NCBI GenBank assembly: GCA_035762085.1
Contig: DASTPT010000137.1
Span: forward strand, 1 to 60,849
Reading direction: 5' to 3'
DNA: 60,849 nucleotides
Source of the DNA: HRBIN12 sp035762085
Lineage (GTDB): Bacteria > Actinomycetota > UBA4738 > HRBIN12
A program made the position numbers and the translations under genes. Below are positions 32,806 through 41,375 of the stretch, in pieces. The notes below the pieces were generated by a model that was given only the letters and a program-made list of their open reading frames with translations, had not been told where the DNA came from and did no database searches. Every line of letters starts with the position of its first letter. The stretch's first letter is position 1.

Positions 32806-33671
32806 CGCCGCTCGCGGAAGCCACGGACGTGACGCGGCGCTTCGGGCACCTGCTCGCGGTCGTCCGCGCCGGCCTGCGCGTCGACCCCGGGGAGGTCGTC
32901 GGCCTGCTCGGCGCGAACGGAGCCGGCAAGACCACGTTGATCAGGATCCTGCTCGGCCTGCTGCCGCCGAGCGACGGCGCGGTCCAGCTCTTCGGCGTGT
33001 CGCCCTCGCGCGAGACGCGGCGGCGGATCGGCTACGTGCCCCAGGGGCTCGGGCTGTACGACGACCTCACGCCCAGGGAGAACCTGGCATTCGCCGGCGC
33101 CGTGTTCGGTGGGGAGCCCGGCACGCTGCCGCCGTCGATCGCATCGATGGCCGACGTGCCGGTCGGTCGGCTGTCGCTCGGCGTGCAGCGGCGCGTGGCG
33201 TTCGCACAGGCGCTCGCGCACCGGCCCGACCTGCTGGTGCTGGACGAGCCGACGTCCGGCGTCGACCCACTGGCCCGCGCGCGTCTGTGGGAGACGGTCC
33301 GCCAGGCGGCGGACGCCGGCGCGGGGGCGCTCGTCACGACGCACCACATGGAGGAGGCCGAGGAGTGCGACCGGCTGGTCGTCATGGCCGATGGCCGGGT
33401 CGTCGCCGAGGGGACGGTGGCGGACATCGTCGGCGACACCCGCGTGGCGGTCGTGCGGACCGGCGAGTGGGAGCGCGCGTTCGAGGCGCTCGAGGCCCAC
33501 GGGATGACGGCCGCGCTCGTGGGGCGGACGCTCCGGGTGCCCGGCGTCGACCCCCAGGCGGTGAGCCGTGCGCTCGGCGACGTGCGGGCCGAGGTGAGCG
33601 AAGCCCGCGCGACGCTCGAGGAGCGGTTCCTGCAGCTCACGGTCGGCGAGCGGGCAGGCGCGGCGGCATGA
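32802..33671 (+). CDS. ABC exporter ATP-binding protein 2
   Basis: 289 residues. Walker A GANGAGKTT, Q-loop in GYVPQGLGLYDDLT, Walker B LLVLDEPTSGVD and switch TTHHMEEA are normal. The signature motif reads LSLGVQRR instead of LSGGQ, so one of the two composite ATP sites formed with ATPase 1 may be weak. The C-terminal 80 residues match the usual ABC-2 exporter ATPase tail. Coupled by overlap to both neighbours. Confidence 0.88.
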   Translation: MTPLAEATDVTRRFGHLLAVVRAGLRVDPGEVVGLLGANGAGKTTLIRILLGLLPPSDGAVQLFGVSPSRETRRRIGYVPQGLGLYDDLTPRENLAFAGAVFGGEPGTLPPSIASMADVPVGRLSLGVQRRVAFAQALAHRPDLLVLDEPTSGVDPLARARLWETVRQAADAGAGALVTTHHMEEAEECDRLVVMADGRVVAEGTVADIVGDTRVAVVRTGEWERAFEALEAHGMTAALVGRTLRVPGVDPQAVSRALGDVRAEVSEARATLEERFLQLTVGERAGAAA

Positions 33672-34327
33672 GCCCGCCCGCCGACGCCATGCGCCGTCGC
33701 ACGGGCCGCAGGTCCGGCGAGAGCACCACGCGGGAGGCCATCCTCGAGGCCGCCCGCGCGCGGTTCGCCGATCACGGATACGAGGGCGCCACGATCCGGG
33801 GCATCGCGGCGGACGCGGGGGTCGATCCGGCGCTCGTCCATCACTTCTACGGGACGAAGGAGCGGCTGTTCGTCGCGGCGATGCGCTTCCCGATCGTGCC
33901 GAGCGAGGTGCTCGGGTCCGCCCTGGAGGCCGGCCGAGACCGCCTGGGCGAGACGATCGTGCGCACGGTGCTCGGGCTGTGGGGCCAGCCCGACGCCCTC
34001 GAGCAGACGATCGGCCTGCTGCGCGCGGCCGTCACGAACGAGCGGGCGGCCGAGATGCTCCGCGGGTTCGTGAAGGGCGCGATCCTCTCCACAGTCGCCG
34101 CGTTCGCCGACGAGGAGGACGCCGAGTACCGCGCGTCGCTCGTCGCCACGCAGATCCTCGGGCTCGGGCTGGTGCGGTTCGTGCTCCGGATCGAGCCGGT
34201 GGCGAGCGCGAGCGACGAGGACCTCGTCGCCTCCATCGCGCCGACGGTCCAGCGCTACCTCACCGGCGACCTCCAACCGCACCGGCGTGAACCCTCGCGC
34301 CGCCCGGCCCGTACACCTCGCGGCTGA
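33668..34327 (+). CDS. TetR-family transcriptional regulator
   Basis: 219 residues. N-terminal helix-turn-helix: TREAILEAARARFADHGYEG, then ATIRGIAADAGVDPALVHHF and YGTKERLF. The C-terminal ligand domain is of the actinobacterial type (LGLWGQPDALEQTIGLLRAA). ATG overlaps the ATPase 2 stop (ATGA). Being the last gene of the exporter operon, it probably represses the promoter at 30.8 kb by binding the inverted repeat there, and releases it when a transported compound is present. Confidence 0.9.
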   Translation: MSPPADAMRRRTGRRSGESTTREAILEAARARFADHGYEGATIRGIAADAGVDPALVHHFYGTKERLFVAAMRFPIVPSEVLGSALEAGRDRLGETIVRTVLGLWGQPDALEQTIGLLRAAVTNERAAEMLRGFVKGAILSTVAAFADEEDAEYRASLVATQILGLGLVRFVLRIEPVASASDEDLVASIAPTVQRYLTGDLQPHRREPSRRPARTPRG

Positions 34328-34378
34328 GCGGAACACGCGGGTCCGCTCGGCGCCTCGAGACGCGGAAGGGTGATGACG

Positions 34379-34906
34379 ATGAGGCGGATGCGGATCGCGT
34401 GGAAGGTGCTGGGGTTGCTCCTGGTCGCGGGTCTCCTCGCGGCGTGCGGGGACGACGAGCCGGCACAGGCCGGAGGAGACTCGCCGAGCCCGGCCGGCGA
34501 CACGGGGACGACCGGCGACACGGGGACGATGACCGGTGGGATCTCGACGGCGGATGTGGAGGGCGTCGGCGAGGTGCTCGTGGACGCCGAGGGCTTCACG
34601 CTCTACTACTTCCTGCCCGACGAGCAGGGCGAGGTGACGTGCACCGAGGATTGCGCGGCGAACTGGCCGCCCGCGATCGTCGATGCGGCTCCCGACGCCG
34701 GCGACCTGCCGAAGGAGCTCGCGACCGTCGAGAACCCCGAGACCGGCGAGATGCAACTGACGTACGATGGCTGGCCGCTGTACCGGTACGTCGGCGACAC
34801 GGGCCCGGGACAGGCGACCGGCGAGGGCGTCGGCGACGTCTGGTTCGTGATGACGCCCGACGGCCCGAAGAACACCAACGCCGCGGCCGAGCCATCCAGG
34901 TACTGA
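34379..34906 (+). CDS. Lipoprotein of the COG4315 (repeated Y-x-F/W/Y-x-x-D motif) family
   Basis: 175 residues. Lipoprotein signal MRRMRIAWKVLGLLLVAGLL with lipobox Cys23 (LLAAC), then a Gly/Thr/Asp-rich tether. Two family repeats: FTLYYFLPDEQGEVTCTEDC with AANWPP, and WPLYRYVGDTGPGQATGEG. Function unknown; members are secreted or lipid-anchored and very common in actinobacteria. GGAAGGG 8 nt before ATG 34379 favours this start over ATG 34373. Confidence 0.88.
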   Translation: MRRMRIAWKVLGLLLVAGLLAACGDDEPAQAGGDSPSPAGDTGTTGDTGTMTGGISTADVEGVGEVLVDAEGFTLYYFLPDEQGEVTCTEDCAANWPPAIVDAAPDAGDLPKELATVENPETGEMQLTYDGWPLYRYVGDTGPGQATGEGVGDVWFVMTPDGPKNTNAAAEPSRY

Positions 34907-34929
34907 CCTTCCCCCCGGAAGGACCGCCG

Positions 34930-34958
34930 CGTCCGCCCGTGCCGGCTACGGGCGGACG
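34930..34958. terminator. Hairpin terminator between convergent genes
   Basis: CGTCCGCCCGT and its perfect complement form an 11-bp stem with a 7-nt loop. The right arm lies within the last codons of the aldehyde dehydrogenase on the other strand, so one element can serve both genes. No T tract. Confidence 0.6.
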
Positions 34959-36382
34959 TACGCGGTCTTCACGGTCGTGAAGAACTCGACCGCGTACCGC
35001 CCCTGCTCGCGGCTCCCCTGGCTCGAGGCCTTCGTTCCGCCGAACGGCACGTGGAAGTCCACGCCGGCGGTCGGCAGGTTCACCATGACGATCCCGGCCT
35101 GCAGGCCGTCGCGGAACCGGACGGCGTTCCGCAGCGACGTCGTGCACACGCCGGCCGAGAGTCCGTACTCGGTGTCGTTCGCGACGGCGAGCGCCTCGTC
35201 GGCGTCGGCGACCTCCACGACCGTCGCGATCGGCCCGAAGATCTCCTCGCGGTTGACCCGCATGTCGTTCGTCGTGTTCACCAGGAGCGCCGGGGACAGG
35301 AACAGGCCGTCGGTGTCGCGCTCGAGGCGCTCGCCTCCCCAGGCGACCTCGGCGCCCGCGGCGCGGCCGACCTCCAGATACTCCTCGTCCTGCTTCAGCT
35401 GCGCCTCGTCGACGACGGGGCCGATGTGCGTGCCGTCCTCGAGCGCGTGGCCGACCCTGAGCCCGCGCATCGCCTCGACCATCGCTTCGACGAACGCGTC
35501 GTGGATCCCCTCGGTCACGATCAGGCGCGAGGAGGCCGTGCACCGCTGGCCGGTCTGGAAGAACGCCCCCTGGATCGCGCACTCGACCGCGACATCCAGA
35601 TCGGCGTCGTCGAGCACCACGAGCGGGTTCTTGCCGCCCATCTCGAGCTGCGCCCGCGCGAACCGCTCGGCGCACGCGAGCGCCACCTGCCGCCCGACCG
35701 CCTGCGAGCCGGTGAAGGTGACGCCGCGGATCCTCGGGTGATGGATGATCCGGTCCCCCACGGTCGAGCCGCCGCCGTTCACCAGGTTGAAGGTGCCCGG
35801 CGGCAGGCCGGCGCGCGAGAGGATCTCGCTCAGCGCCCACGCGCTGGCCGGGACGAGCTGTGCTGGCTTGAACACCACCGCGTTGCCGTACGCGAGTGCG
35901 GGCGCGATCTTCCACGCCGGGATCGCGAGCGGGAAGTTCCACGGCGTGATCACGCCGACCACGCCGAGCGGCTCGCGCAGCACGTCCACGTCCACGCCGG
36001 GGCGGACCGAGCGCTGGTGCTCGCCGCCCACCCGCAGCGCCTCGCCGGCGAAGAACGTGAAGATCCACGCGGCGCGCTGCGTCTCGGCGATGCCCTCGGC
36101 CCTCGGTTTGCCCTCCTCGCGCGAGAGCTGGGTGCCGAGCTCCTCGGCCCGCGCGAAGAGCTCGGACGCGACCCGCTCGAGCGCCGTGAAGCGATCGGCC
36201 GGCGTCGCGGCCGCCCACGTCGGCGCGGCCTCGAGCGCCGCCTCGACCGCGGCGTCCACCTGCGCCGCGTCGCCCATCGCGAACTCGCCGACCACGTCCG
36301 ATCGGTCCGAGGGATCCACGTCCGGCGCGGCGGCTGCGCCGTCGACCCACGCGCCGCCGACGAAGTTCTGGTAGGTCGCCAC
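34946..36382 (-). CDS. Aldehyde dehydrogenase (ketoglutarate-semialdehyde / succinate-semialdehyde DH-like)
   Basis: 478 residues. Catalytic Cys in TGQRCTASSR, Glu in LEMGGK, Asn in TPWNFP, and the C-terminal NLPTAGVDFHVPFGGTKASS. The last string with SQGSREQG is typical of the alpha-ketoglutaric semialdehyde dehydrogenase group, but related enzymes act on other semialdehydes, including 4-aminobutyraldehyde products. GAGGAGG precedes ATG 36382. Single gene, divergent from nothing close; it could serve polyamine catabolism in concert with the agmatinase. Confidence 0.9.
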   Translation of the reverse strand: MATYQNFVGGAWVDGAAAAPDVDPSDRSDVVGEFAMGDAAQVDAAVEAALEAAPTWAAATPADRFTALERVASELFARAEELGTQLSREEGKPRAEGIAETQRAAWIFTFFAGEALRVGGEHQRSVRPGVDVDVLREPLGVVGVITPWNFPLAIPAWKIAPALAYGNAVVFKPAQLVPASAWALSEILSRAGLPPGTFNLVNGGGSTVGDRIIHHPRIRGVTFTGSQAVGRQVALACAERFARAQLEMGGKNPLVVLDDADLDVAVECAIQGAFFQTGQRCTASSRLIVTEGIHDAFVEAMVEAMRGLRVGHALEDGTHIGPVVDEAQLKQDEEYLEVGRAAGAEVAWGGERLERDTDGLFLSPALLVNTTNDMRVNREEIFGPIATVVEVADADEALAVANDTEYGLSAGVCTTSLRNAVRFRDGLQAGIVMVNLPTAGVDFHVPFGGTKASSQGSREQGRYAVEFFTTVKTAYVRP

Positions 36383-36449
36383 GATGCCTCCTCGAGCGCC
36401 GGGACGTCCGCCCGCCGTGGGCCGAGCGTAGCGCGCGTCGCGCGGCCGG

Positions 36450-37163
36450 TCAGGCCGAGGCGATCCGCGCGGTGGCGATCGTCCGGCCGGAGGCGTCGCG
36501 GATCGTCAACAGATCCACCGCGCCCACGTCGGCGTCGGTCACCAGCCAGCCGTGCGTCTCGCCGTCCTTCGTCCACAGGGCCTCGAACGGCAGCGACAAC
36601 CCGTCGGGACCCGTCAGCGTGGCGGTGAGCTCGTCGGCCGTCTCGGGCGCGCGCAGGAAGACCGCGCCCCAGGACCGGCCCCACACGGACTCGTAGACCA
36701 GGACGCTGCCGCGGACGTCGTGTCCGTCGACGCCCCGCACCGACCCCACGCGGAACTCGGTCCCGCCCAGCGTCGAGAGCAGCCGCTCGTAGCTGGCGGC
36801 GCCGGCCTGCGCCCGGTCGGCCCGGCGCGCCTGCCCTAGCCCCCAGCCCACCGACGCGACGAGCACGAGCGTCGCGGCGGCCGCGACCAGCCAGGGTGCG
36901 CGCAGCCGGGACGGCGCCGAGGGCGTCCGCGCGTCCCGCCACTCCTCCTCGAGCGTGCCGAGCACCCGGTCGCGGAGCTCGGCCGGCGGCTCGGTCGGCG
37001 GGACCGCGACCGAGAAGATCTCGACGCCCTCTCGGAGCGCCGCGAGCTCGGCCCGGCACGCCGCGCACCCGCGCAGGTGTCGGCGAACCTGCAGATCCTC
37101 GGTCTCCGGCGTCATCGCCAGCACGTGGTCGGGGAGCCGCTCTCGGACCTCTGCGCAGGTCAT
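36450..37163 (-). CDS. Anti-sigma factor, RskA/zinc-finger type
   Basis: 237 residues. The N-terminal cytoplasmic zinc-binding anti-sigma domain shows TCAEVRERLPDHV and HLRGCAACRAEL (His-x3-Cys-x2-Cys). One membrane helix follows at about 85-107 (WLVAAAATLVLVASVGWGLG), then an extracellular RskA-like domain ending SGRTIATARIA. It would hold the cognate ECF sigma factor inactive until an envelope signal triggers release. ATG overlaps the sigma stop codon (ATGA). Confidence 0.9.
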   Translation of the reverse strand: MTCAEVRERLPDHVLAMTPETEDLQVRRHLRGCAACRAELAALREGVEIFSVAVPPTEPPAELRDRVLGTLEEEWRDARTPSAPSRLRAPWLVAAAATLVLVASVGWGLGQARRADRAQAGAASYERLLSTLGGTEFRVGSVRGVDGHDVRGSVLVYESVWGRSWGAVFLRAPETADELTATLTGPDGLSLPFEALWTKDGETHGWLVTDADVGAVDLLTIRDASGRTIATARIASA

Positions 37164-37726
37164 GGCTCCACCTCCTCGGTCTCGGCCATCGCCTCGCGGA
37201 GCCGCAGGAGCGCGGCGTGGATCCGCGTCTTCGCGGTGCCGAGGGGGATGCCCTCGAGCTCGGCCACCTCGGCCGTCGTCCGCCCGCCGAAGTAGGCGAG
37301 CTCGAGCGCCGAGCGCTGCTCGGCCGAAAGCCGGGTCATCGCCCGCCGCGCCCGCGCCGCCAGGTCGCCGATGGTCGCCACGTCCTCGGGTCCGGGCCGC
37401 GGATCCGCCTCGCTCGGGGTGCCGAGACGGCGGACCGAGCGCGACTCGGTCACCCGCCGCCGGAGCGCGTCGATCGCCAGCGAGCGCGCCACCATCAGCA
37501 CGTACGCGTCCAGGCGACCGCGGGCCGCGTCGAAGCGCTCGGCACCCCGCCAGAGCTTCACGAACGTGTCCTGCACCAGATCCTCCGAGGCCGCCCGGTC
37601 CCCCAGCATCACGAGCCCGAGGCCGTACACGCGAGGCGCGTAGCGCTCGTACAGCGCCCGCGCGGCGCCGGAGTCGCGCCCCGCGAACGCCCGCATCAAC
37701 TGTGCCTCGCCGGCCGGCTCGAGCAT
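37160..37726 (-). CDS. ECF sigma factor (SigK-like, with RskA-type anti-sigma)
   Basis: 188 residues. Region 2: ALYERYAPRVYGLGLVMLGD then RAASEDLVQDTFVKLWRGAE and DAYVLMVARSLAIDALRRR. Region 4: LSAEQRSALELAYFGGRTTA and EVAELEGIPLGTAKTRIHAAL. Start ATG 37726 lies 8 nt after a TACCCT -10 hexamer, implying a leaderless mRNA; a TTG three codons upstream is less likely. Cotranscribed with the anti-sigma gene. The regulon is unknown. Confidence 0.92.
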   Translation of the reverse strand: MLEPAGEAQLMRAFAGRDSGAARALYERYAPRVYGLGLVMLGDRAASEDLVQDTFVKLWRGAERFDAARGRLDAYVLMVARSLAIDALRRRVTESRSVRRLGTPSEADPRPGPEDVATIGDLAARARRAMTRLSAEQRSALELAYFGGRTTAEVAELEGIPLGTAKTRIHAALLRLREAMAETEEVEP

Positions 37727-37734
37727 CGCGCGCA

Positions 37735-37740
37735 AGGGTA
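37735..37740 (-). promoter_or_regulatory. -10 hexamer of the leaderless ECF sigma gene
   Basis: On the minus strand TACCCT ends 8 nt before ATG 37726. Confidence 0.4.
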
Positions 37741-37807
37741 TCCCGACCCAGCAGTACGCACGGCGGCCCTGGATGGTTCATCCCGTGTCGATGCCGCGAG
37801 GCCGCGC

Positions 37808-37813
37808 TAGGGT
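37808..37813 (+). promoter_or_regulatory. -10 hexamer of the leaderless DinB-like gene
   Basis: TAGGGT ends 7 nt before ATG 37821; no ribosome binding site. Confidence 0.4.
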
Positions 37814-37820
37814 CCTCGCC

Positions 37821-38477
37821 ATGCCGTCGATGGACGCCTACCTGGAGGTCGGGGCGAGGCGGGTGTTCGCCGGCGCGCTCGACTGGCCCGGCTGGTGCCG
37901 CAGCGGGCGCGGCGAGGACGCGGCGCTCGAAGCGCTCCACGCGTACGCGCCGCGGTACGCGGCGGCGCTCAAGGGGAGCCGGCTGGGGTTCGAGGCGCCG
38001 AGCGACCTCCGCGTCGTCGAGCGCCTACCCGGGGACGCCACCACCGACTTCGGCGCGCCGTCCGCCGCCCCCGCCGCCGACGCCGAGCCGATGACCGAGG
38101 CCGACCTGCGCCGCGCTCAGGCGGTGCTGCGCGCCTGCTGGCGCGCGTTCGATACGGCCGCCGATTCGGCGACCGGGTCGCAGCTGCGCAAGGGGCCGCG
38201 CGGCGGCGGCCGGGACCTGGACCGCATCGTCGAGCACGTGGTCGGTGCCGACGCCGGGTACCTGCGGATGATCGGGGTCAAGCCGAGCCGCGAGGAGCAG
38301 GCCGGGCCCGAGCCGATGCGGCAGGCGATCCTGGCCGGGCTGCGGGCGGTGGTGCGCGACGGCGTCCCGCCATCCCCGCGCGGTGGGAAGCGGTGGACGC
38401 CACGCTACTTCGTCCGCCGGGCCGCCTGGCACGCGCTCGACCACGCCTGGGAGCTCGAGGACCGGATCGAGCCCTGA
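37821..38477 (+). CDS. DinB-like four-helix protein
   Basis: 218 residues. The N-terminal 60 residues are a small alpha/beta part (MDAYLEVGARRVFAGALDW). The C-terminal part fits the DinB metal-dependent fold: DRIVEHVVGADAGYLRMIGV with one His and RRAAWHALDHAWELEDRI with two His. Some actinobacterial DinB proteins use mycothiol or other thiols as cosubstrates. Exact reaction unknown. It diverges from the sigma gene. Confidence 0.75.
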   Translation: MPSMDAYLEVGARRVFAGALDWPGWCRSGRGEDAALEALHAYAPRYAAALKGSRLGFEAPSDLRVVERLPGDATTDFGAPSAAPAADAEPMTEADLRRAQAVLRACWRAFDTAADSATGSQLRKGPRGGGRDLDRIVEHVVGADAGYLRMIGVKPSREEQAGPEPMRQAILAGLRAVVRDGVPPSPRGGKRWTPRYFVRRAAWHALDHAWELEDRIEP

Positions 38478-38482
38478 CCGGA

Positions 38483-39523
38483 TCAGGCCAGGAACGCCTC
38501 CAGGCGCTCGGTCTCGTCGCGGAGCTCCCGTAGGGCCGACCGAGTGACCCGTTCGAAGGGCTCGACCCGGACGTGGTCGCCCTGGATCGTCCACCTCCCG
38601 GCGACCCGGCCGTCCACCAGGAACGTCGGGACCGACTGCGGGTTCTTCGTATGGAAGATCCGCGGGCGGTGGTGCTCGGGCAGGATCTGCGTCCGGCGGG
38701 CGTGGACGAGCAGCGTCGCGTCCCAGGTCGGCAACAGCCGGACCGGCGCGGGCGTCTCCGGATCCGGGAGCGGCGCCCTCGGAACGTCGAGCAGCTCGCC
38801 GCCGCGCTCATCGCGGAACCGCCGGAGGGTCATCCGGTCGAGCGCACGGTCCAGCCGCGCCGGCGCCAGCCCCGTGAAGCTCGCGACGTCCTTCCGGCTG
38901 GCCGGCCCGAACGCCGACAGGTAGCGGCGGACGAGGTGCTCGATCCCCTCGGCCGCCGTGGCGGTCGAGGGCCCCAGCCAGTCCTCGGCCAGCCCGTACA
39001 GGTCGGCCCGCCGACGCTCCCACGTGCCCGAGGGCGGCACCCGCACCATGTCGACGAACAGGCCGACGCCGTTCCACGTCTGGGGGTCGATGCCGAGCCC
39101 CTCCACGATCTCGTTGCGCGGACGCGGGCCCTCGGCGAGCATCGCGCGGACGCGCGCGGCGACGGCCGGGACCTCGGCCACGTTCCACGTGCGCCCGACC
39201 GCCCTGAGCCAACTGCCGCGGCGGTCCTCCCGCACGGCCTCGGCCAAGGGCCAGTAGTCGCCCGCCGAGACCATGTGGATCGTCGAGCGCATCAGCGTCG
39301 CCTGGACGACGGTCCGCCGCTCGAGCGCACGAGTGAGGCGACCGCGCTCGAACCCATCCACGCACGTCCACAGCCGCAGGTAGCCGGACGGCGCGTACTG
39401 CGTCTGGAGCCCGCCGACGCGCTCGAGCGCCCGCGGGAGCGGCGTCTGGACGCGCTCGAGCAGCAACTGGCGCGCGAGGAGCGCCCGGTTCAGCTGACGT
39501 TCGGTGAGGGTGCGGTCAGCCAT
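38483..39523 (-). CDS. Winged-helix DNA-binding protein, AlkZ/YcaQ-like DNA glycosylase family
   Basis: 346 residues. Three tandem winged-helix-like modules. The catalytic QxQ motif of the AlkZ group is present as Gln40-Thr-Gln42 in VGGLQTQYAPSGY. Other family strings are RSTIHMVSAGDYW, RRYLSAFGPASRKDVASFTG and LLPTWDATLLVHARRTQILP. AlkZ-type enzymes unhook DNA crosslinks or excise bulky adducts, often protecting natural-product producers. It may be plain DNA repair here. It ends 6 bp from the convergent DinB-like gene. Confidence 0.88.
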   Translation of the reverse strand: MADRTLTERQLNRALLARQLLLERVQTPLPRALERVGGLQTQYAPSGYLRLWTCVDGFERGRLTRALERRTVVQATLMRSTIHMVSAGDYWPLAEAVREDRRGSWLRAVGRTWNVAEVPAVAARVRAMLAEGPRPRNEIVEGLGIDPQTWNGVGLFVDMVRVPPSGTWERRRADLYGLAEDWLGPSTATAAEGIEHLVRRYLSAFGPASRKDVASFTGLAPARLDRALDRMTLRRFRDERGGELLDVPRAPLPDPETPAPVRLLPTWDATLLVHARRTQILPEHHRPRIFHTKNPQSVPTFLVDGRVAGRWTIQGDHVRVEPFERVTRSALRELRDETERLEAFLA

Positions 39524-39558
39524 CGCGCGTCAGGTCGGTCCCGACGGGTCGGGCGCGT

Positions 39559-40695
39559 TCATCCGACCGACACCGTGAAGAGCTCCCACTCGCCGGGGAT
39601 CCCGCGGAGGCTCACCGAGCCGAGCGAGCCGAAGGCGAGGTCGGTGCCCGTGGCCAGCTCCCGGACGGTTCGGGTGACGACGACCTCCCGATCCGCGGCC
39701 TGAGCCAAGGCTCTCGCGGCGATGTGGACGCCGATCCCGCCGACGTCGTCGTCGCGGATCTCGATCTCCCCCGTGTGGATCGCCGAACGGATCTGGAGCC
39801 CGATGTCGCCCAGGGCGTCGGTGAGGGCGAACGCGCAACGGAGCGCGCGGGTCGGGGCGTCGAACGTCGCCAGGATCCCGTCGCCCGTGGACTTCACGAG
39901 CCGGCCGCGGAAGCGGCCGATCTCCGTGCGGGCGACCTCGTCGTGTCGGTTCAGCAGGCGACGCCACCGCTGGTCCCCGAGCGCGGCCGCCCGCTCCGTG
40001 GAGCGCACGACGTCGGTGAACAGGATCGTCGCGAGCACCCGCTCCGCGTCCTGCGCCGCCTGCCACGACCGCATCTGCTCACCGGTCCACGCGAACCTGT
40101 CCACGTATCGGGTCGACGGCGCCAGGTCCGCTGGACGGTAGGTCAGCAGGGTGACCCCCGACTCGAACGTCCTCGTGTCGACGAGCTCCAGGTGCGTCGT
40201 GTCGCTGGCGTCCTTGAACAGGCGCTTGCCGCTTCCGAGGAGGACGGGGAAGACCATGATCCGGTACTCGTCGATCACGTCGTGCCCGATGAGGGAGTTG
40301 AGGAGATCGCCGCTGCCGTACAGGACGATGTCCCCGCCGGGCTCCCGCTTCAGCTTCGTGATCGCCTCGACGGGGTCTCCCCTGACGACCGTGGAGTTCC
40401 GCCACGAGGGGCTGTCCAGGGTCCTGGAGACCACGTACTTCGGGAGGTCGTTCATGCGATCGGCGAACCCCTCGTCCTTGGGGGCGGTCGGCCAGAACGC
40501 CGAGAAGATCTCATAGGTCACCCGTCCCAACAGGATCGCGCCCGCCTGGAAGACCTCCTCGATCTTGAACCGCTGCTGATCCTCGGCGGTGTGCCGTAGG
40601 GCCCACAGGTTCCTCCCGTCGGGATGCGGTTCGTGACCCGGTGCCTCCATCACGCCGTCCAACGTCACGAACTCGGACGCGATCAGCCTTCGCAT
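39559..40695 (-). CDS. RibD C-terminal (DHFR-like) domain fused to a class III nucleotide cyclase domain
   Basis: 378 residues in one uninterrupted frame. Residues 1-188 are a RibD_C/dihydrofolate-reductase-like domain: RRLIASEFVTLDGVMEAPG, ILLGRVTYEIFSAFWP, YGSGDLLNSLIGHDVIDEYR and FPVLLGSGKRLF. A linker (190-218) leads to a class III adenylate/guanylate cyclase domain (219-378) with metal Asp228 in ILFTDVVRSTERAAALGD, Asp272 in STGDGILATFD, and Arg328 in GIGVHIAARAL. The transition-state Asn is His325, as in other actinobacterial cyclase-like domains. It could make cAMP in response to a ligand of the reductase fold. ATG 40695 lies within the end of the upstream GNAT gene. Confidence 0.88.
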   Translation of the reverse strand: MRRLIASEFVTLDGVMEAPGHEPHPDGRNLWALRHTAEDQQRFKIEEVFQAGAILLGRVTYEIFSAFWPTAPKDEGFADRMNDLPKYVVSRTLDSPSWRNSTVVRGDPVEAITKLKREPGGDIVLYGSGDLLNSLIGHDVIDEYRIMVFPVLLGSGKRLFKDASDTTHLELVDTRTFESGVTLLTYRPADLAPSTRYVDRFAWTGEQMRSWQAAQDAERVLATILFTDVVRSTERAAALGDQRWRRLLNRHDEVARTEIGRFRGRLVKSTGDGILATFDAPTRALRCAFALTDALGDIGLQIRSAIHTGEIEIRDDDVGGIGVHIAARALAQAADREVVVTRTVRELATGTDLAFGSLGSVSLRGIPGEWELFTVSVG

Positions 40696-41216
40696 GGACC
40701 CTCCGCGAACAGGTCGAGACGCCAGTCGTTGCACCGGACGAACCCCCCTCGGCGGGCCGGGAAGTCGATCTCGCCGACCAGCGTGAAACCGAGCTTGCGG
40801 CAGATCGCGTTCGACGGGGTGTTCACGACCATCGGGAACGCGTGCATGTACCGGTGCCGTCGCTCCGCCCGAGCCTTGGGGATGAGCAGCGCGGTCGCCG
40901 CGGTGGCGATGCCTCGGCCCTGGTGGCTGGGGATCACGGCCCAACCGGTCTCCCAGACGACCTCGTCCTGCCAGTCCAGATCCCAGTGGCCGACCCACCC
41001 GACGGCCTCGCCGCCGGCGACGACGATCCTGTACTGGCGCGAATCCGGGCGCTCGTACCGGGATTGCCGATCCGCGACCTTCTCGGGGCTCTCTGGTCCG
41101 CCGACGTGCTCCGTCATGTCCGGCTCGTTCAGCCGCTCGAGGAGCGGGAGGTCCGCCGTCCCCCACGGCTCGAGACGCACGATCGGCCGTACCGACGTGT
41201 CGCTCCGCCTGGCCAC
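40683..41216 (-). CDS. GNAT-family N-acetyltransferase (RimJ/RimL-like)
   Basis: 177 residues. RimJ-type motifs: VRLEPWGTADLPLLERLNEP, GWAVIPSHQGRGIATAATAL (acetyl-CoA loop QGRGIA), and NTPSNAICRKLGFTLVGEID. Substrate unknown. GTG 41216 lies 8 nt after TAGACT, suggesting a leaderless start. It overlaps the RibD_C-cyclase gene by 13 bp, so both are probably one transcript. Confidence 0.88.
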   Translation of the reverse strand: MARRSDTSVRPIVRLEPWGTADLPLLERLNEPDMTEHVGGPESPEKVADRQSRYERPDSRQYRIVVAGGEAVGWVGHWDLDWQDEVVWETGWAVIPSHQGRGIATAATALLIPKARAERRHRYMHAFPMVVNTPSNAICRKLGFTLVGEIDFPARRGGFVRCNDWRLDLFAEGPCEG

Positions 41217-41224
41217 GGGGCGTG

Positions 41225-41230
41225 AGTCTA
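41225..41230 (-). promoter_or_regulatory. -10 hexamer of the leaderless GNAT gene
   Basis: TAGACT on the minus strand ends 8 nt before GTG 41216. Confidence 0.4.
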
Positions 41231-41325
41231 CGCCCGCGCGTGGACGTGTCGGAACCGCCATCCGGTCGAACCTGCGACGGAGCCGCGCGCATGCCACCTT
41301 GGGTGCATCGCGGCCGCGAGCGCGG

Positions 41326-41375
41326 TACCCTGCGCGGCCATGGCCGACCGACCCCGAGGGGAGGAACCGTCGTGA
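41326..41375 (+). promoter_or_regulatory. -10 hexamer and 11-codon leaderless leader ORF ahead of the MauD-like gene
   Basis: TACCCT (41326-41331) ends 8 nt before ATG 41340, which opens an 11-codon frame (MADRPRGEEPS) whose TGA overlaps the GTG start of the MauD-like gene (GTGA). The leader also contains the GGGGAGGA ribosome site for that GTG. It may set up coupled translation, or the ATG may be fortuitous. Confidence 0.4.
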
